A stretch of 64,000 nucleotides of DNA from Rotaria sordida (Eukaryota; Rotifera; Eurotatoria; Philodinida; Philodinidae). Below, piece after piece: positions 14,222 to 26,846 of this stretch (its first letter is position 1; every line of letters starts with the position of its first letter). The position numbers and the translations under genes are program-made. A model generated the notes under the pieces. It saw only the letters and a program-made list of their open reading frames with translations. It ran no database searches and had not been told where the DNA came from. The stretch spans positions 124,001 to 188,000 of the forward strand of contig CAJNOL010000140.1 of the NCBI GenBank assembly GCA_905250125.1. Direction: 5' to 3'.

Positions 14222-17200
14222 ATGGCACTTCGATTGCTTTTATCAAATCGTATAATACTTCCTCAACGAATTTCATTTATACGATTTTCTCGTTATTATA
14301 CACCACTTACATTTGAACATCATTCAATAAGTTCTTCAAATTCGATTTCAAATTCTTCTATCTATTGTCATCAACATAAAACTAATAGTTCATTATTATC
14401 AACACATCGTACATATTTTCTTTCATCAAAATTTGCTTCATTTTCATCAAATTCATCAAATTCAAAAGACGGTAATACACCACCATCACCTCCATCGGAT
14501 GGTAATTCATCATCTTCATCATCATCATCTTTTTCAAATGATGGAAAAAATCAAAATGGTGATGATAGTGGTGATGGAGGAAGTGATCCTACACAGAATA
14601 CTGTACCTGTTGTAATTCAAGCAGGAAATCCTTTAATGCCTGTTGAAGTACCAGAACATTATCCAATAGTACCATTAATACCAGTTTCACGTCATCCATT
14701 ATTTCCAAAATTTATAAAAATGCTTGAAATAACAAATAAAGATTTAATGGATTTAATAAGACGAAAAGTTAAATTAAATCAACCATATGCTGGTATATTT
14801 TTACGTAAAGAAGCATCAACAACATCATCAACAGATTCTAAAACAGTAGAAACTATAAAAGAAAAACTTGCGAGTACAGTAACATCAGATGTTATTAAAA
14901 ATCTTGATGAAATTTATAGAATTGGTTCATTTGTACAAATTCATGAAGTACATGATATGGGTGATCGTTTACGAATGATTGTTATGGCACATCGACGAAT
15001 TAGAATTGTTGGTATTGCATCAGATGATTCAGGAATAGAAGATTTAGATCGACGACGTTTACAACAAAAACCTAATGGTAATCGTAGACGATCAAGACGA
15101 AAAGGTTAATAATTTAAAATAGTTCGATTAAGAACAAAAACAAAAAAAAATTTTTTTTTCTTCGATATAGATGATTCAGCTATGGTAGAAGAAACATCTC
15201 CTGAACCTGTATCACCATCATCGACCAGCGAAGAACCTATTGTTGTCAATAAAATTTTATTAGCCGATACAGAAAATGTTACACATGATGATTATGAACA
15301 AACACCAGAACTTAAGGTATGATGAAATGGAAATTCGATACTAAATCTTATCTTTACGAAAGAACTCATTTGATTGATGTTATCTGTTTGAGCTCATATT
15401 TTGCTCATAGATTAGACTCATTGTATAGATAAAAACTCTAAAAGAATTCGTGCTATTAGATCTTTCCTCTTATGTCATGATTATTTGACTGAACCTGCCG
15501 TTTTCCACAACAATAGGTCTTATGATTTGTATAATAACCTGAAAGTTTCAGCCGAAACAGATGATTTTTCCTTAACATATAAAATGTCTACAAAAATGAA
15601 CTATTTTGGAAGTTTTATCAATGTCTTGTCTTGGAAGGGCGAACGTCTATTTGAACTGAAGCTATTAGCTGGAGAGCTATGGGTCTACGTTTTTGTAGAC
15701 ATAGGTCTGGCCGAGTCTATATTCGAGTTTTTTTTAATACTGTCTGACATTCTCGGTGTATATGACCAAATAAACAATCAAGATTCCAGGTATGTGTTAA
15801 CTCTTAGGAAAAAATTGAATCGTAGCCGAATCACTATACCTATGCAGATTGATGCCAGGTCTTTTCTATTAAGACACAAAGTTGAATACAAATTGGATCT
15901 GCAATTAAATTTGAATTTGACAAAAATTAAAACATTGAACCCAGAACGGTCTGTAACTTTCTATTTCTACGATATTGTAAAATCTATCATTGTAGTTTAT
16001 CTATACTATAAGTCTTGTTTATGAGCAAAATATAAATTCAAATAGAGAATGTCAGGTGGATAAATCCTTTGGTTAGTTAATTTGTTTAATGTTATTGACG
16101 AATGATGATACCAATACGATCTTGTCCAAAGAAGTTTTTAGAAATTGTCAAACGTTCTTTTTTTAATTGCTAAAGATTAATCTGCTGTTTGGATGTCTTT
16201 ACAAAAAAAAAAAAAAGAAATGAAATTTCAAAATGAATAATAACAATATAATGATCTAAGTTCATTCAGTCTTGGATAAAAAAATATATGTTAAACATTT
16301 TTACAACAAATAAAAATGTGAATAAATACTTTATTCTATCGTTATTATTTTTTTCTTTATGATAAGTTAAAAACATTCGATATTAGACGATATTTTATTC
16401 ATATATTTTTGATATATATATATATATATTGTATATTTTAAGGCATTAACTGCAGAACTTGTGAAAACTATTCGAGATATTGTTGCATTAAATCCATTTT
16501 ATAGGTAAAAATAAAAACGATTTCCTGTCTCTTCTATTAAGAATTTTGAATTTTTTTGTTTTGTATTTTAGAGAATCAATTGCAGCACTTATTCATAGTG
16601 GACAACGAGCTGATCATCCTGTATATTTAAGTGATTTAGGAGCAGCACTTACAAGTGCTGAAGGTCCTGAACAACAAGCTGTTATGGAAGAAATGAATGT
16701 ATGTGTTTTGTATAATTGTTCTTTCATATAAACAAAAAAAAAAGAAATTTGTTGTTCTATTCTTGTTTTTTTCTAGATTCCAAATCGATTAATGCTTACA
16801 TTAAATTTATTAAAAAAAGAATTAGAAATGAGTCGTCTTCAACAAAAAATTGGTAAAGAAGTTGAAGAAAAAGTTAATAAACAACATAGAAAATTTATGT
16901 TAATGGAACAATTACGTGTTATTAAAAAAGAATTAGGACTTGAAAAAGATGATAAAGAAGCTATGAATGATAAATTTCGTACAAGATTAAAAGTAATTGA
17001 AATTAAGAATTTTCTCTTTTTTTTTTTTAATAATTTTATTTATTAAAAATTTTACTTTAGGATCTTAATGTACCAGCACATGTTAAAATAGTTATTGATG
17101 AAGAATTAGAACGATTAAATGTTTTAGAAAAACATTCAGCAGAATTTAAGTTCGTTTAATATTATTATTGTTTTTTAAAGAGAATTTTTCTAATTATTTC

Positions 17201-20200
17201 CATTTGTTTTTCTTTTCTAGTATTTGTACAAATTATCTTGATTGGTTAACAAATCTTCCATGGGGTAAAATAAGTGAAGACAAAACAGATCTTGATTATG
17301 CACAAAAAGTACTCGATGAAGATCATCATGGAATGGAAGATATTAAAAAACGAATTCTTGTAAGAAATAATAAATTAAATTATTATTAAAAGTATGGAGA
17401 AGGAAGTCAGCCTTTTCATCTTGAAAAATTTTCGTTTATCTGCATGGAAGTTTTAGCTAGAGATGTACAGAGTTTGTTTTAACGTGTTTCTGCTCGCTGA
17501 CACCCAAACAAACTGTAGGAAAAATCTTCCAATAGTCCTCCTGACGAAGGAACATATCCAAGTAGTTCGCTCCGTTCGTCTGCATGTTTTGTTTATGTAC
17601 ACGGTCTATTATAGTCGGAAAAAGCCTAAGAGAATGCATGCTTTTGTTGTTTGAAGTTTTTCGTTTTTTACATAGTGAGATATGCTAACGCTAGAATTTT
17701 CATTGCTTACGCAGGAACGTTCCCATGTAATTCACTCCGTTTGTCTCCATATTTTTCCCATATGTAGGAAATCACTAGAGTAGTGTGACTTCCAAAGAAT
17801 TCTTGTTCATGTTTAAATTTGGTCAAGATAGTAAGTTTTCAGGAGATTTCTTTTGCAGTAGTTCAAGTTTTTCAATTTTTTTTAGTTTTGGAAAGATTGT
17901 CTTTTAGTTGAAATCACCCAAGCTCTGTACCTCTTGTAATGGCAAAGTTATAAAGATTCCCCACAAGACCATAAATGGACTATAAATAAGCCAGAAGTTT
18001 ACTCTAGCTTGACATATCGAGTTGAAGTTTTTATCAAAACTATTTCTCACTAGGATCAAGGATTCCTGAAAATTTTATCCCAAATAGACCATCCTAAGTG
18101 GAAAACCTATTGTGAGAAAGAGGATCCTTTTAAGTATGGTGTAATATAGGGATATGTTGAGAAACCCATATCTTGGCAATACGATATCCAAAACTGATGG
18201 AATTTTATACATAAAATAGTCTAATCAAGATCTCAATGTGTACGAAATTTCAGGTTGAAATTCTAAATTATGATTTTTCCCAAAAATTAGACTCCGACAA
18301 GAGGAGTTCACTAAAAATTTGTTATTTTAACCAAATCTGAACATGAATAAGAATCTTTTGGAGATTATACTACTCTAATGATCTCTTACATATGAGTAAA
18401 ATATGGAGACAAACACGTGGATGATGAAAAATGTATTTTTCGTTGATCATGAATAGATATTTTCGTCAGATGAAAAGAGATCCATTTCCTTTTTAAATAC
18501 ATAGTTAATGAAACTTTGTGATTGTACATTTGTATATACTCTGCTTACGAAAAAAGAAAGTGTACACAATGTACACTTCACTAGTATAAATAAAGTATAA
18601 AAAGACATTCTGTTTTCGTATTTCTATTAGAAATATTGTTGGAGACACTCATGAATAATTTTTGTTTTCTTCTAGGAATTCATTGCTGTTAGTCATTTAA
18701 AAAAATCAACACATGGAAAAATTCTTTGCTTTCATGGACCACCTGGTGTTGGAAAGGTAAGTTAAATAAAGCGATATTTCTATTAAGATAAATATTCTCA
18801 CGGATCGATTATCAAGATTTTTTAAATTTAATATACTGTATATAAAATTTTAATTTTATCGGTTTTTTTTTTCAGACAAGTGTTGCTAAATCAATTGCAC
18901 GTGCACTTGATCGACAAGTAAAAATTTCGTATTTAATAAATTAGAATATTAGTTTGTATTTTTTTGTTTTGTTTAGTATTTTCGATTTAGTGTAGGAGGT
19001 ATGCATGATACAGCAGAAATTAAAGGTCATCGTCGAACATATGTTGGTGCAATGCCAGGAAAAATGATACAATGTTTAAAAAAAACTAAAACAGAAAATC
19101 CACTTGTATTAATCGATGAAATCGATAAATTAGGTCGTGGTGGTTTTCATGGTGATCCATCAGCTGCTTTACTTGAAATGCTTGATCCAGAACAGAATGC
19201 ATATTTTCTTGATCATTATCTTGATGTTTCTGTTGATCTATCAAAAGTATTAAGATTTTCTAGGCAATTTTCTTTTTTTTTTTTTTTTCTATAAAATTTA
19301 ATTATTTTAGGTATTATTTATATGTACAGCTAATGTACTTCATACTATTCCTGAGCCATTAAGAGATCGTATGGAAGTTATTGAAGTATCTGGATATGTT
19401 GCTGAAGAAAAATTAGCTATTGCAAAAGTAATTAAAATAAATATAATTATATATATATATATATTTGTTTTTTATTTAGAATTATTTAATTCCAATAGCA
19501 AGTAAACAAACAGCTGTAAAAGATGATGCAATTGAAATAAAAGATTCAGCTTTAATGCAACTTATAAAAGCTTATTGTCGTGAAAGTGGTGTTCGAAATT
19601 TACAAAAACATATTGAAAAAGTTTGTTAAAAGAATTTTTTGTTTTTAAATATTTATTATTATTTAATTTAATAGATATTTCGAAAAGTTGCATTTAAAAT
19701 TGTTAAAGAAGGTGGTAACAAAGTTGTTGTTGATGATGGAAATCTACAAGAATTTGTTGGAAAACCCGTATATACAACAGATAGAATGTATGAATTAACA
19801 CCACCTGGTGTTTCTATGGGTCTTGCATGGACAGCTAGTGGTATGTTTAAATGATATCTATTAGATAGAAATTTTACAGCTATAAGAAATTTTTTTTTTT
19901 CTAAGTAAATATCAGCAAAAGTCAAGTCCGGAACTTTTTCTTTCGGAAGCAGGAGGATTTAATCAGATTTTTCAAGTAGAGATTATTTGCCGGAGTGTTC
20001 GATGGAAGAAACAGTAGACTTCAATAGAGATTTCCAAAGGCTTCAAGACTGAAGTCTCTGCAGCTTTCTCTTCGGGATATCGTCAGGATTGGGGGGCGGG
20101 GACAGGGATCAATAACTCAGGATTTTGAGAATTTGGAAGCGAAAAAAAAACCAGTAAAACACCGCTCGAGAAGAACAAAAAGTTTTTTCATATTAGGAAT

Positions 20201-21313
20201 TATTTGAGATTTATTATTTATTTATCGATTGCGTGTTCTTTCTTTTCTGAATCAAGAACAAGAAACCACAGATAGTACAAAAAGTATTCATACATTTATT
20301 AATACTTTCTTTGTATTTTTTTCTTTTGTGTAATAAGAGCATCAATATGAAAATTTCTTCTTGGAGCAGAGAACAAATATATTTTCTCTTCAACATTTGA
20401 TATCTCTCAATATGTCCTCTATTACATATGATAGTCAAGGTTCGAATCCTGCGTAAATAAGATCAAATTAATTCCTTATCATTATTATACAAATCGATCA
20501 ATAGAATAAACAAAAATATAATTAAATGCCTGAATACTTTTCTCACTATCTATATATCTCTTGCATTTGTGATAATTAATTCTTAATAATAAAAATTTTA
20601 ATTATTTATTTTTTTTTTCTATTCAGGTGGAAGTGTAATTTTTATTGAATCACGTCTTATCAATCCTATTGAAGCTTTGGATACATCGACAACTACAATA
20701 AAAGATGATAAGAGTAGTAGACTAAATGGTAGTTTAACATTAACAGGTAAATTAGGTGATGTTATGAAAGAAAGTTGTACAATTGCATCAACATATGCAA
20801 AATCATTTTTACAACAAATTGATCCAAATAATCGAGCATTACGTATTGGTCATATACACATTCATATACCAGAAGTAAGTATCAAAACAGAAAAAAAAAA
20901 AAACAAGAAAATCTTTCTGTTTGTTTTTTTAGGGTGCAACACCAAAAGATGGTCCATCAGCTGGTTGTACAATAGTTACAGCACTTCTATCACTTGGTTT
21001 AAATAAACCAATAAAACAAAATGTTGCTATGACAGGTGAAGTATCTTTAACTGGTCGAATTTTACCTGTTGGTGGAATAAAAGAAAAAGTTATTGCTGTA
21101 TGTTTTGTTTTTTTTTTACATTTCTAAATCCCATTTATTTTTTATTTTTAACTTTTCTTTTAGGCTAAACGAGCAAATGTTCATACAGTTATATTACCAC
21201 ATGAAAATCAAAAGGATTATAATGACCTTCAAGATTTTATTAAAGATGGACTAACTATTCATTTTGCTAAAACATATGATGAAGTTTATAAAATTGTATT
21301 TGATGATCAATAA
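14222..21313 (+). CDS. LONP1: Mitochondrial Lon protease (ATP-dependent serine protease)
   Basis: Degrades damaged or unassembled proteins in the mitochondrial matrix as a hexamer. Sixteen exons starting 14222, 15171, 16443, 16572, 16777, 17061, 17221, 18676, 18876, 18977, 19311, 19480, 19675, 20627, 20933 and 21164 join in phase to 1013 aa (human 959). The N-terminus is Arg/Ser/Leu-rich like a matrix-targeting presequence, followed by a Ser/Asp/Gly low-complexity stretch. Then come the LON substrate domain ([18 protein letters not shown]), the coiled N-terminal region, AAA+ Walker A GPPGVGKT (residues 575-582) and Walker B LVLIDEID (D642, E643). The protease domain has Ser918 in GPSAGCTIV and Lys961 in GGIKEK. 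The Met at 14222 is the first one in frame. Introns 2 and 7 exceed 1.1 kb; intron 7 hosts a palindromic element and intron 2 a long unexplained ORF. Confidence 0.97.
15485..16024 (+). other. Unexplained 179-codon open frame inside LONP1 intron 2
   Basis: A sense-strand frame free of stops for about 180 codons in an AT-rich intron. It has no recognisable family and no good start: the first codon is TTG, and the first ATG is at about 15587. The translation contains [18 protein letters not shown] and ends YYKSCL. There are hints of an inverted repeat around it (TATAGATAAA words near 15425 and, inverted, near 16005). It could be a decayed mobile-element ORF or chance. Confidence 0.25.
17733..18420. 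repeat. Palindromic element filling LONP1 intron 7, about 690 bp
   Basis: The arms at about 17733-17832 and 18325-18420 are reverse complements with scattered mismatches. Examples are GTTTGTCTCCATATTTTT against ATATGGAGACAAAC, CACTAGAGTAGTGTGA against ATACTACTCTAATGA, and TTCTTGTTCATGTT against AACATGAATAAGAA. The centre near 18078 has AAATTTTATCCCAAATAGACC. No ORF or transposase is present. The intron is 1316 nt against 50-70 nt for most Lon introns, so the insertion explains its size. Confidence 0.7.
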
Positions 21314-22046
21314 ATTAAAACAAAAATGATTTCCATATATAAACAAAACAACTGCTGAATTGTTTTTTTTTTTCATAGTCAAAATAGTTTGCTTTTTCAT
21401 TTTTTTTTTTTTTTGTTTTTTGTTATCCAGGTTTTTTTTTTCTTCATTCTTTAATACACTATATGTGGCAATTTTTTTTGTTAATCAAGATAACAAAAAT
21501 GTCTAAATCATAATTTATTAAATAATGAACAAGTAAGTGATTATACAAGAAATATTCATAAGGGGGTCTAACCCCTATATTTTCATTGCTGACGTCATTC
21601 TAGTGTTGTTGTTTTTCTTCTTCCGACATAAAGTCTTGAAGAAAAAGAGAGTGAGGAAAGAAAAAGAGACAGAGAGAGAAAAAAAAAGAGGGATTGGCAC
21701 AGGACTCCTGTTTTTCTGGAAGCAATCTATAGCAAAATGTGAGCGGAGAACATTTGTTTGCTGCTCTTTTTATCCGTTACGAAAGAAGAAAAATGATTGG
21801 CATTGGTTGGTGAGGTTTCTTTTTGTTTGCATGTATTTTCTCTGCTCTCGTCTACTTGTACAATCATAGCAAAGAAATAGAACATCGAGGTGTGTTTATA
21901 AACCATACTTTTCTTTTACCACAATCACTTGCAAAAGGGGGGTAAGAAAAGAAAGACGTAATTTCTAAAAAAAATAAAGGACAAAATAGTACCATGTTCA
22001 AAGATACAAACGTTGGTTTGTTTTCATTGTTTTTGAATTTTCAGAT
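21314..22046. promoter_or_regulatory. LONP1-GDH spacer with probable 5'UTR intron of the first GDH gene
   Basis: A strong donor (AA|GTAAGT) at 21533 and a pyrimidine-rich acceptor (TTTTCAG) ending at 22044 flank the 510 bp just before the GDH ATG at 22047, suggesting a 5'UTR intron. Its interior has a purine-rich GAGAGA stretch at 21640-21700. Transcript data would be needed to confirm this. Confidence 0.4.
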
Positions 22047-24163
22047 ATGTCGATTTTATCACGTGCCGTGTGTAATCACACGGGATCATTAAAATTAAAT
22101 TCTGGTCTCAATCCTATGTATCGTATTGTACGAAATTTGAATAGTGAAACGCCACCGGAAGAGGAAGGGTATTTGTTTTTTTGTTTGAAATTTTATATTT
22201 TATCTTTTGTTTTTTGAATGCAAAATTTTTTCTTCAATAGAACTGGTTTTTATACTATGGTAGAAAAATTTTATGATCGTGCTGCAAGAATTCTTGAAGA
22301 AAAATTAGTAAATGATATGCAAAAATCGAAATTAACTGAACAACAAAAACGTATTAAAGTACGAGGAATATTAACAATGATGAAACCACCAAATTATGTT
22401 TTGGCCATGACATTTCCTGTTCGACGTGATAATGGTGAATGGGAATTAATCGAAGCATGGCGTGCTCAACATTCATTACATCGTACACCATGTAAAGGTG
22501 GTATTCGTTATTCTATGGATGTTAATTTAGATGAAGTTAAAGCATTAGCTGCTTTAATGACATTTAAATGTGCTTGTGTTAATGTTCCATTTGGTGGAGC
22601 TAAAGCCGGTGTAAAAATTAATCCAAAAGGTAAACAAAAAAATTCTTTTGTTCTTTTTGTTTTTAAAAGTAAATATTTTTTTGTGTTACATTTTATAGAT
22701 TGGTCCGAAGGAGAATTAGAACGTATTACTCGAAGATTAACAGTTGAATTAGCTAAAAAAGGTTTTATTGGACCTGGTCTTGATGTACCAGCACCAGATA
22801 TGGGTACTGGTGAACGTGAAATGGCTTGGATTGCTGATACATATGCATCAACTGTTGGTTGGGAAGATATAAATGCATATGCATGTGTTACTGGTAAACC
22901 TATATTACAAGGTGGTATTCATGGACGAACATCAGCGACAGGTCGTGGTTTATATTATGGTCTAAATAATTTTCTAAATGAAAAACATTATATGGATCTA
23001 ATTGGTTTACCAACTGGTTTAAAGGGAAAAACATTTATTGTTCAAGTAATTAAAAAAAAAACAAAAAATAATAAAGAAAGAAATTTAATCAAAATTTTGA
23101 TTATTTTTGTTTTTTCTTTTTTTAAGGGTGCGGGTAATGTTGGTTTTCATTCTATGCGTTATTTATCACGAAATGGTGCAAAATGTGTTGGTGTACTTGA
23201 ATGGGATGGAGCTATTGTTAATCCAAATGGTATTGATCCATTAGCATTAGATGAATATAAATTTCAAAATGGAACTATTATTGGATTTCCTGGTGCAAAA
23301 CCTTATGATAAACAACCAAAAGAAGAATTACTTTGTGAACCATGTGACATTCTTATACCAGCTGCAAATGAACAACAAATAACATCAAGCAATGCTGGAA
23401 AAATTCAAGCTAAGGTTAGATTTAATATGATTGTCTTTGTTTAAAAAAAATAAATAAATTTTCTAATTTAGATCATTGCTGAAGGTGCCAATGGACCGAC
23501 AACACCATCAGCAGATAAAATTCTTCTTGGAAAAAATGTCTTAGTTATTCCTGATATGTATATCGTAAGTATTTATTTATTTATTTTTTGATAGAAAAAA
23601 AAAAAAATTATTATTTTTTATCATAAAGAATGCTGGTGGTGTAACAGTATCCTATTTTGAATGGCTTAAGAACCTTCAACATACATCATATGGTCGATTG
23701 ACATTTAAATATCAACGAGATACAACTTATTCACTTCTTGGTAGAATTTATTATTTTCTTCTTGAAATTTTTTTTCATAAATGAATCGGTTTTTTTTTTC
23801 CTATTTTGTGTAATGTAGAAAGTGTTCAAAGTTCATTAGAAGCTAAATTTGGTAAAATGGGAGGAAAAATTCCAATTGTAAGTAATGAAGATAATTTTAA
23901 TGAAGAAAAACAAAAAAAAAAAAAAAAAAAAATTTCTATAATAGATTCCTAGTGAAAGATTTTATAAACGTATGGCTGGTGCATCTGAAAAAGATATCGT
24001 ACATTCAGGTCTTGAACAAACAATGGAAAAAGCTGCACGTTCTATTATGCAAACAGCTCAAAATTATAAATTAGGTTTAGATTTACGTACAGCTGCATAT
24101 GTAACATCATTGGAAAAAATTTATAATGTCTATTCAGCTGCTGGTATGACATTTGGTGTTTAA
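22047..24163 (+). CDS. GLUD1: Glutamate dehydrogenase, tandem copy 1 (mitochondrial)
   Basis: Interconverts glutamate and 2-oxoglutarate plus ammonia with NAD(P) in the mitochondrial matrix. Eight exons (22047-22168, 22241-22629, 22699-23045, 23127-23414, 23472-23564, 23629-23740, 23819-23877, 23945-24163) give 542 aa, close to the animal length. A presequence-like N-terminus is followed by [10 protein letters not shown] and [13 protein letters not shown] (substrate-binding and catalytic lysines). [17 protein letters not shown] and the nucleotide-binding GAGNVGFHS come next. The animal-type antenna is present ([29 protein letters not shown]). The C-terminus [23 protein letters not shown] is well conserved. 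The second copy starts 228 bp downstream on the same strand. Confidence 0.96.
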
Positions 24164-24391
24164 TTGTGTATAAGTATGATTGAACAAACAGATATACATT
24201 GACATGAAAAAAATAAAAAGTTTTCATCTTTTTTTTTTTTCTTTTTTCTGTGAAGTGATTACAGTTAAACAAAACAATAGTTTCTTTGTTGTATTACTCT
24301 TAGATGTCCATGTTTATTTTAATGAACATAATTTGACCGATCCAAACTTTGAACGAAATATATTTTTAGATAAAAAGCAAAAAAAAAAAAG

Positions 24392-26498
24392 ATGTTAAAA
24401 ATAAGTTCACGTCATAATAAAACATTACAACAAGTATCAACATATTCAATTATACGTTTTTCATCTCATGCATCAACACAACAACAACAAGGACCAGCAC
24501 ATTTTGGTTTTTATCGTCAAGTTGAATTATTTTATGATCGTGCTGCAAAAATTCTTGAAGAAAAATTAGTTGCTGGTATGCAACGAACAAAATTAACTGA
24601 TGATTTGAAACATAAAAAAGTACGAGGAATATTAAAAATTATTAAACCATGTAATCATGTTTTGGAAATGAGATTTCCTATACGAAGAGATAATGGAGAA
24701 TTAGAAATGATTGAAGCATATCGTGCACAACATTCACAACATCGTACACCATGTAAAGGTGGTATTCGTTATTCTATGGATGTTAATTTAGATGAAGTTA
24801 AAGCATTAGCTGCTTTAATGACATTTAAATGTTCATGTGTTGGTGTACCATTTGGTGGTGGAAAAGCCGGTGTAAAAATTAATCCAAAAGGTAAACAGGA
24901 AATTTCTTTTTTGTTTATATTAAGTTAATATTTGTATGTTAATATTAGATTGGTCCGAAGGAGAATTAGAACGTATTACTCGAAGATTAACAGTTGAATT
25001 AGCTAAAAAAGGTTTTATTGGACCTGGTATTGATGTACCAGCACCAGATATGGGTACTGGTGAACGTGAAATGGCTTGGATTGCTGATACATATGCATCA
25101 ACTGTTGGTTGGGAAAATATTCATGCATGGGGTTGTGTTACAGGTAAACCTATTCTTACTGGTGGTATTCATGGACGAACATCAGCTACGGGTCGTGGTT
25201 TATATCATGGTGTAGATAATTTTGTTAATGAAGCGTCATTTATGTATGTATAAAAGAAAACAAAAAATCGTTTGTTTTTTTTTTCTCAGTTAGATGCAAA
25301 AATCTAATTTTTTATTTAGGGGAATGGTTGGTCTTTTACCTGGTCTTGCGGGTAAAACATTTATTGTTCAAGTAATTACAAAAAAAAATTCATGAGAAAA
25401 TTTAATCGAAGTTTTGACTTCTGTTTTTTCTTTTTCGAGGGTGCGGGTAATGTTGGTTTTCATTCTATGCGTTATTTAACTCGACATGGCGCTAAATGCA
25501 TTGGTATACTTGAATGGGATAGTGCTATTGTTAATCCAGATGGTATTGATCCAAAAGCCTTAGAAGAATATAAAACAGAAAATGGCACAATTAAAGGTTT
25601 TCCAGGTGCTAAACCCTATGATAAACAACCAAAAGAAGATTTACTTTGTGAACCATGTGATATTCTTATACCAGCTGCAAGTGAACGACAGATTACAAGT
25701 GAAAATGCACATCGTATACAAGCTCGAATTATTGCTGAAGTAAAATATATATTGTTTTTGTTTTATTAGTATAAAAAATAAAAAATATTTTTTTTTCTTT
25801 TTAGGGTGCTAATGGTCCAGTAACACCGGAAGCTGATGAAATTTTATTGAAGAATAATGTACTTGTTATTCCTGGTATAGAAAAAAAAAATCCTTTTTTT
25901 TGTTTCTTTTTTTTTGTAAATAATTTCTTTAGATTTATATGTCAATGCTGGTGGTGTAACTGTTTCTTATTTTGAATGGTTAAAAAATTTAACTCATGTC
26001 AGTTATGGTCGATTAACATTTAAGTATCAACGTGATACTAATTATTCTTTACTTGGTAGATGTTTTAAATAGAATTTATTTTCAAATTTTTTGTTTATTT
26101 TATATAGAATCCGTACAAAGTTCATTAGAAGCTAAATTTGGTCGCATGGTAAATAATTAATTTTTTTTTACTAATCTAAAATCATAATTTTTCTTAGGGT
26201 GGAAAAATTCCAATTGTAAGTAGAAAATTTTGTTTTCGAAAAAAAAAACGAAACTATTTTAAAAAATATATTATCTTAGGTACCAAGTGATGAATTTTTT
26301 AAACGTATGGCTGGTGCATCGGAAAAAGATATCGTACATTCAGGTCTTGAACAAACAATGGAAAAATCTGCACGTGCTATTATGCAAACAGCAATACGTT
26401 TTAATCTTGGTCTTGATATTCGTACAGCAGCATATGTTAATGCTATTGAAAAAATCTATGATGTTTATGTTAGTGCTGGTATTGCATTTGGATCATAA
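24392..26498 (+). CDS. GLUD1: Glutamate dehydrogenase, tandem copy 2 (mitochondrial)
   Basis: Same enzyme as its upstream neighbour, 538 aa from nine exons (24392-24890, 24949-25243, 25320-25371, 25440-25739, 25805-25874, 25933-26055, 26108-26148, 26198-26215, 26280-26498). Its own presequence ([14 protein letters not shown]..) differs from copy 1. Catalytic words are intact: [32 protein letters not shown], antenna [11 protein letters not shown]. It lacks the first intron of copy 1, has an extra intron after FVNEASF, and has an 18-nt exon encoding GGKIPI. Two other introns are displaced by a few codons relative to copy 1. Exon 2 is almost identical in DNA to exon 3 of copy 1, while the N-termini have diverged. 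Confidence 0.96.
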
Positions 26499-26846
26499 AT
26501 TACTTGTATTTTTAGTTTTGTGGAATTGTTTTTCTCTTTCTTCTCAAGATATAGACTAAAAGAGTGAATTCTTTTTTTACTTTTCGTTGTATCAGTTCGT
26601 ATTTATTTTTTTGTCATTATTCCCAATCAAAATTTCTATTTTTTTCACATCACTTATTTTCAAATAATTCCAAGGTGCATAATGTAGTACTTTCTTTTTT
26701 TTACTTAGTGACAAAAAAATAAAACTGATCCAAAATTGGTTTATGTAAAATAATATTTGCAAGTATAATTTTATTTAGAAAGAAAATACTTTACATTAAA
26801 TATATTTAATTGAAACAAGAAAAAACCAGACTATATCCAAGTTAAT

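Noticed and set aside
20432..20452. GGTTCGAATCC, a tRNA T-loop / B-box-like word
   Set aside because: The flanking bases do not form a 5-bp T stem, and no acceptor, D or anticodon arms can be drawn upstream. It lies within a Lon intron.
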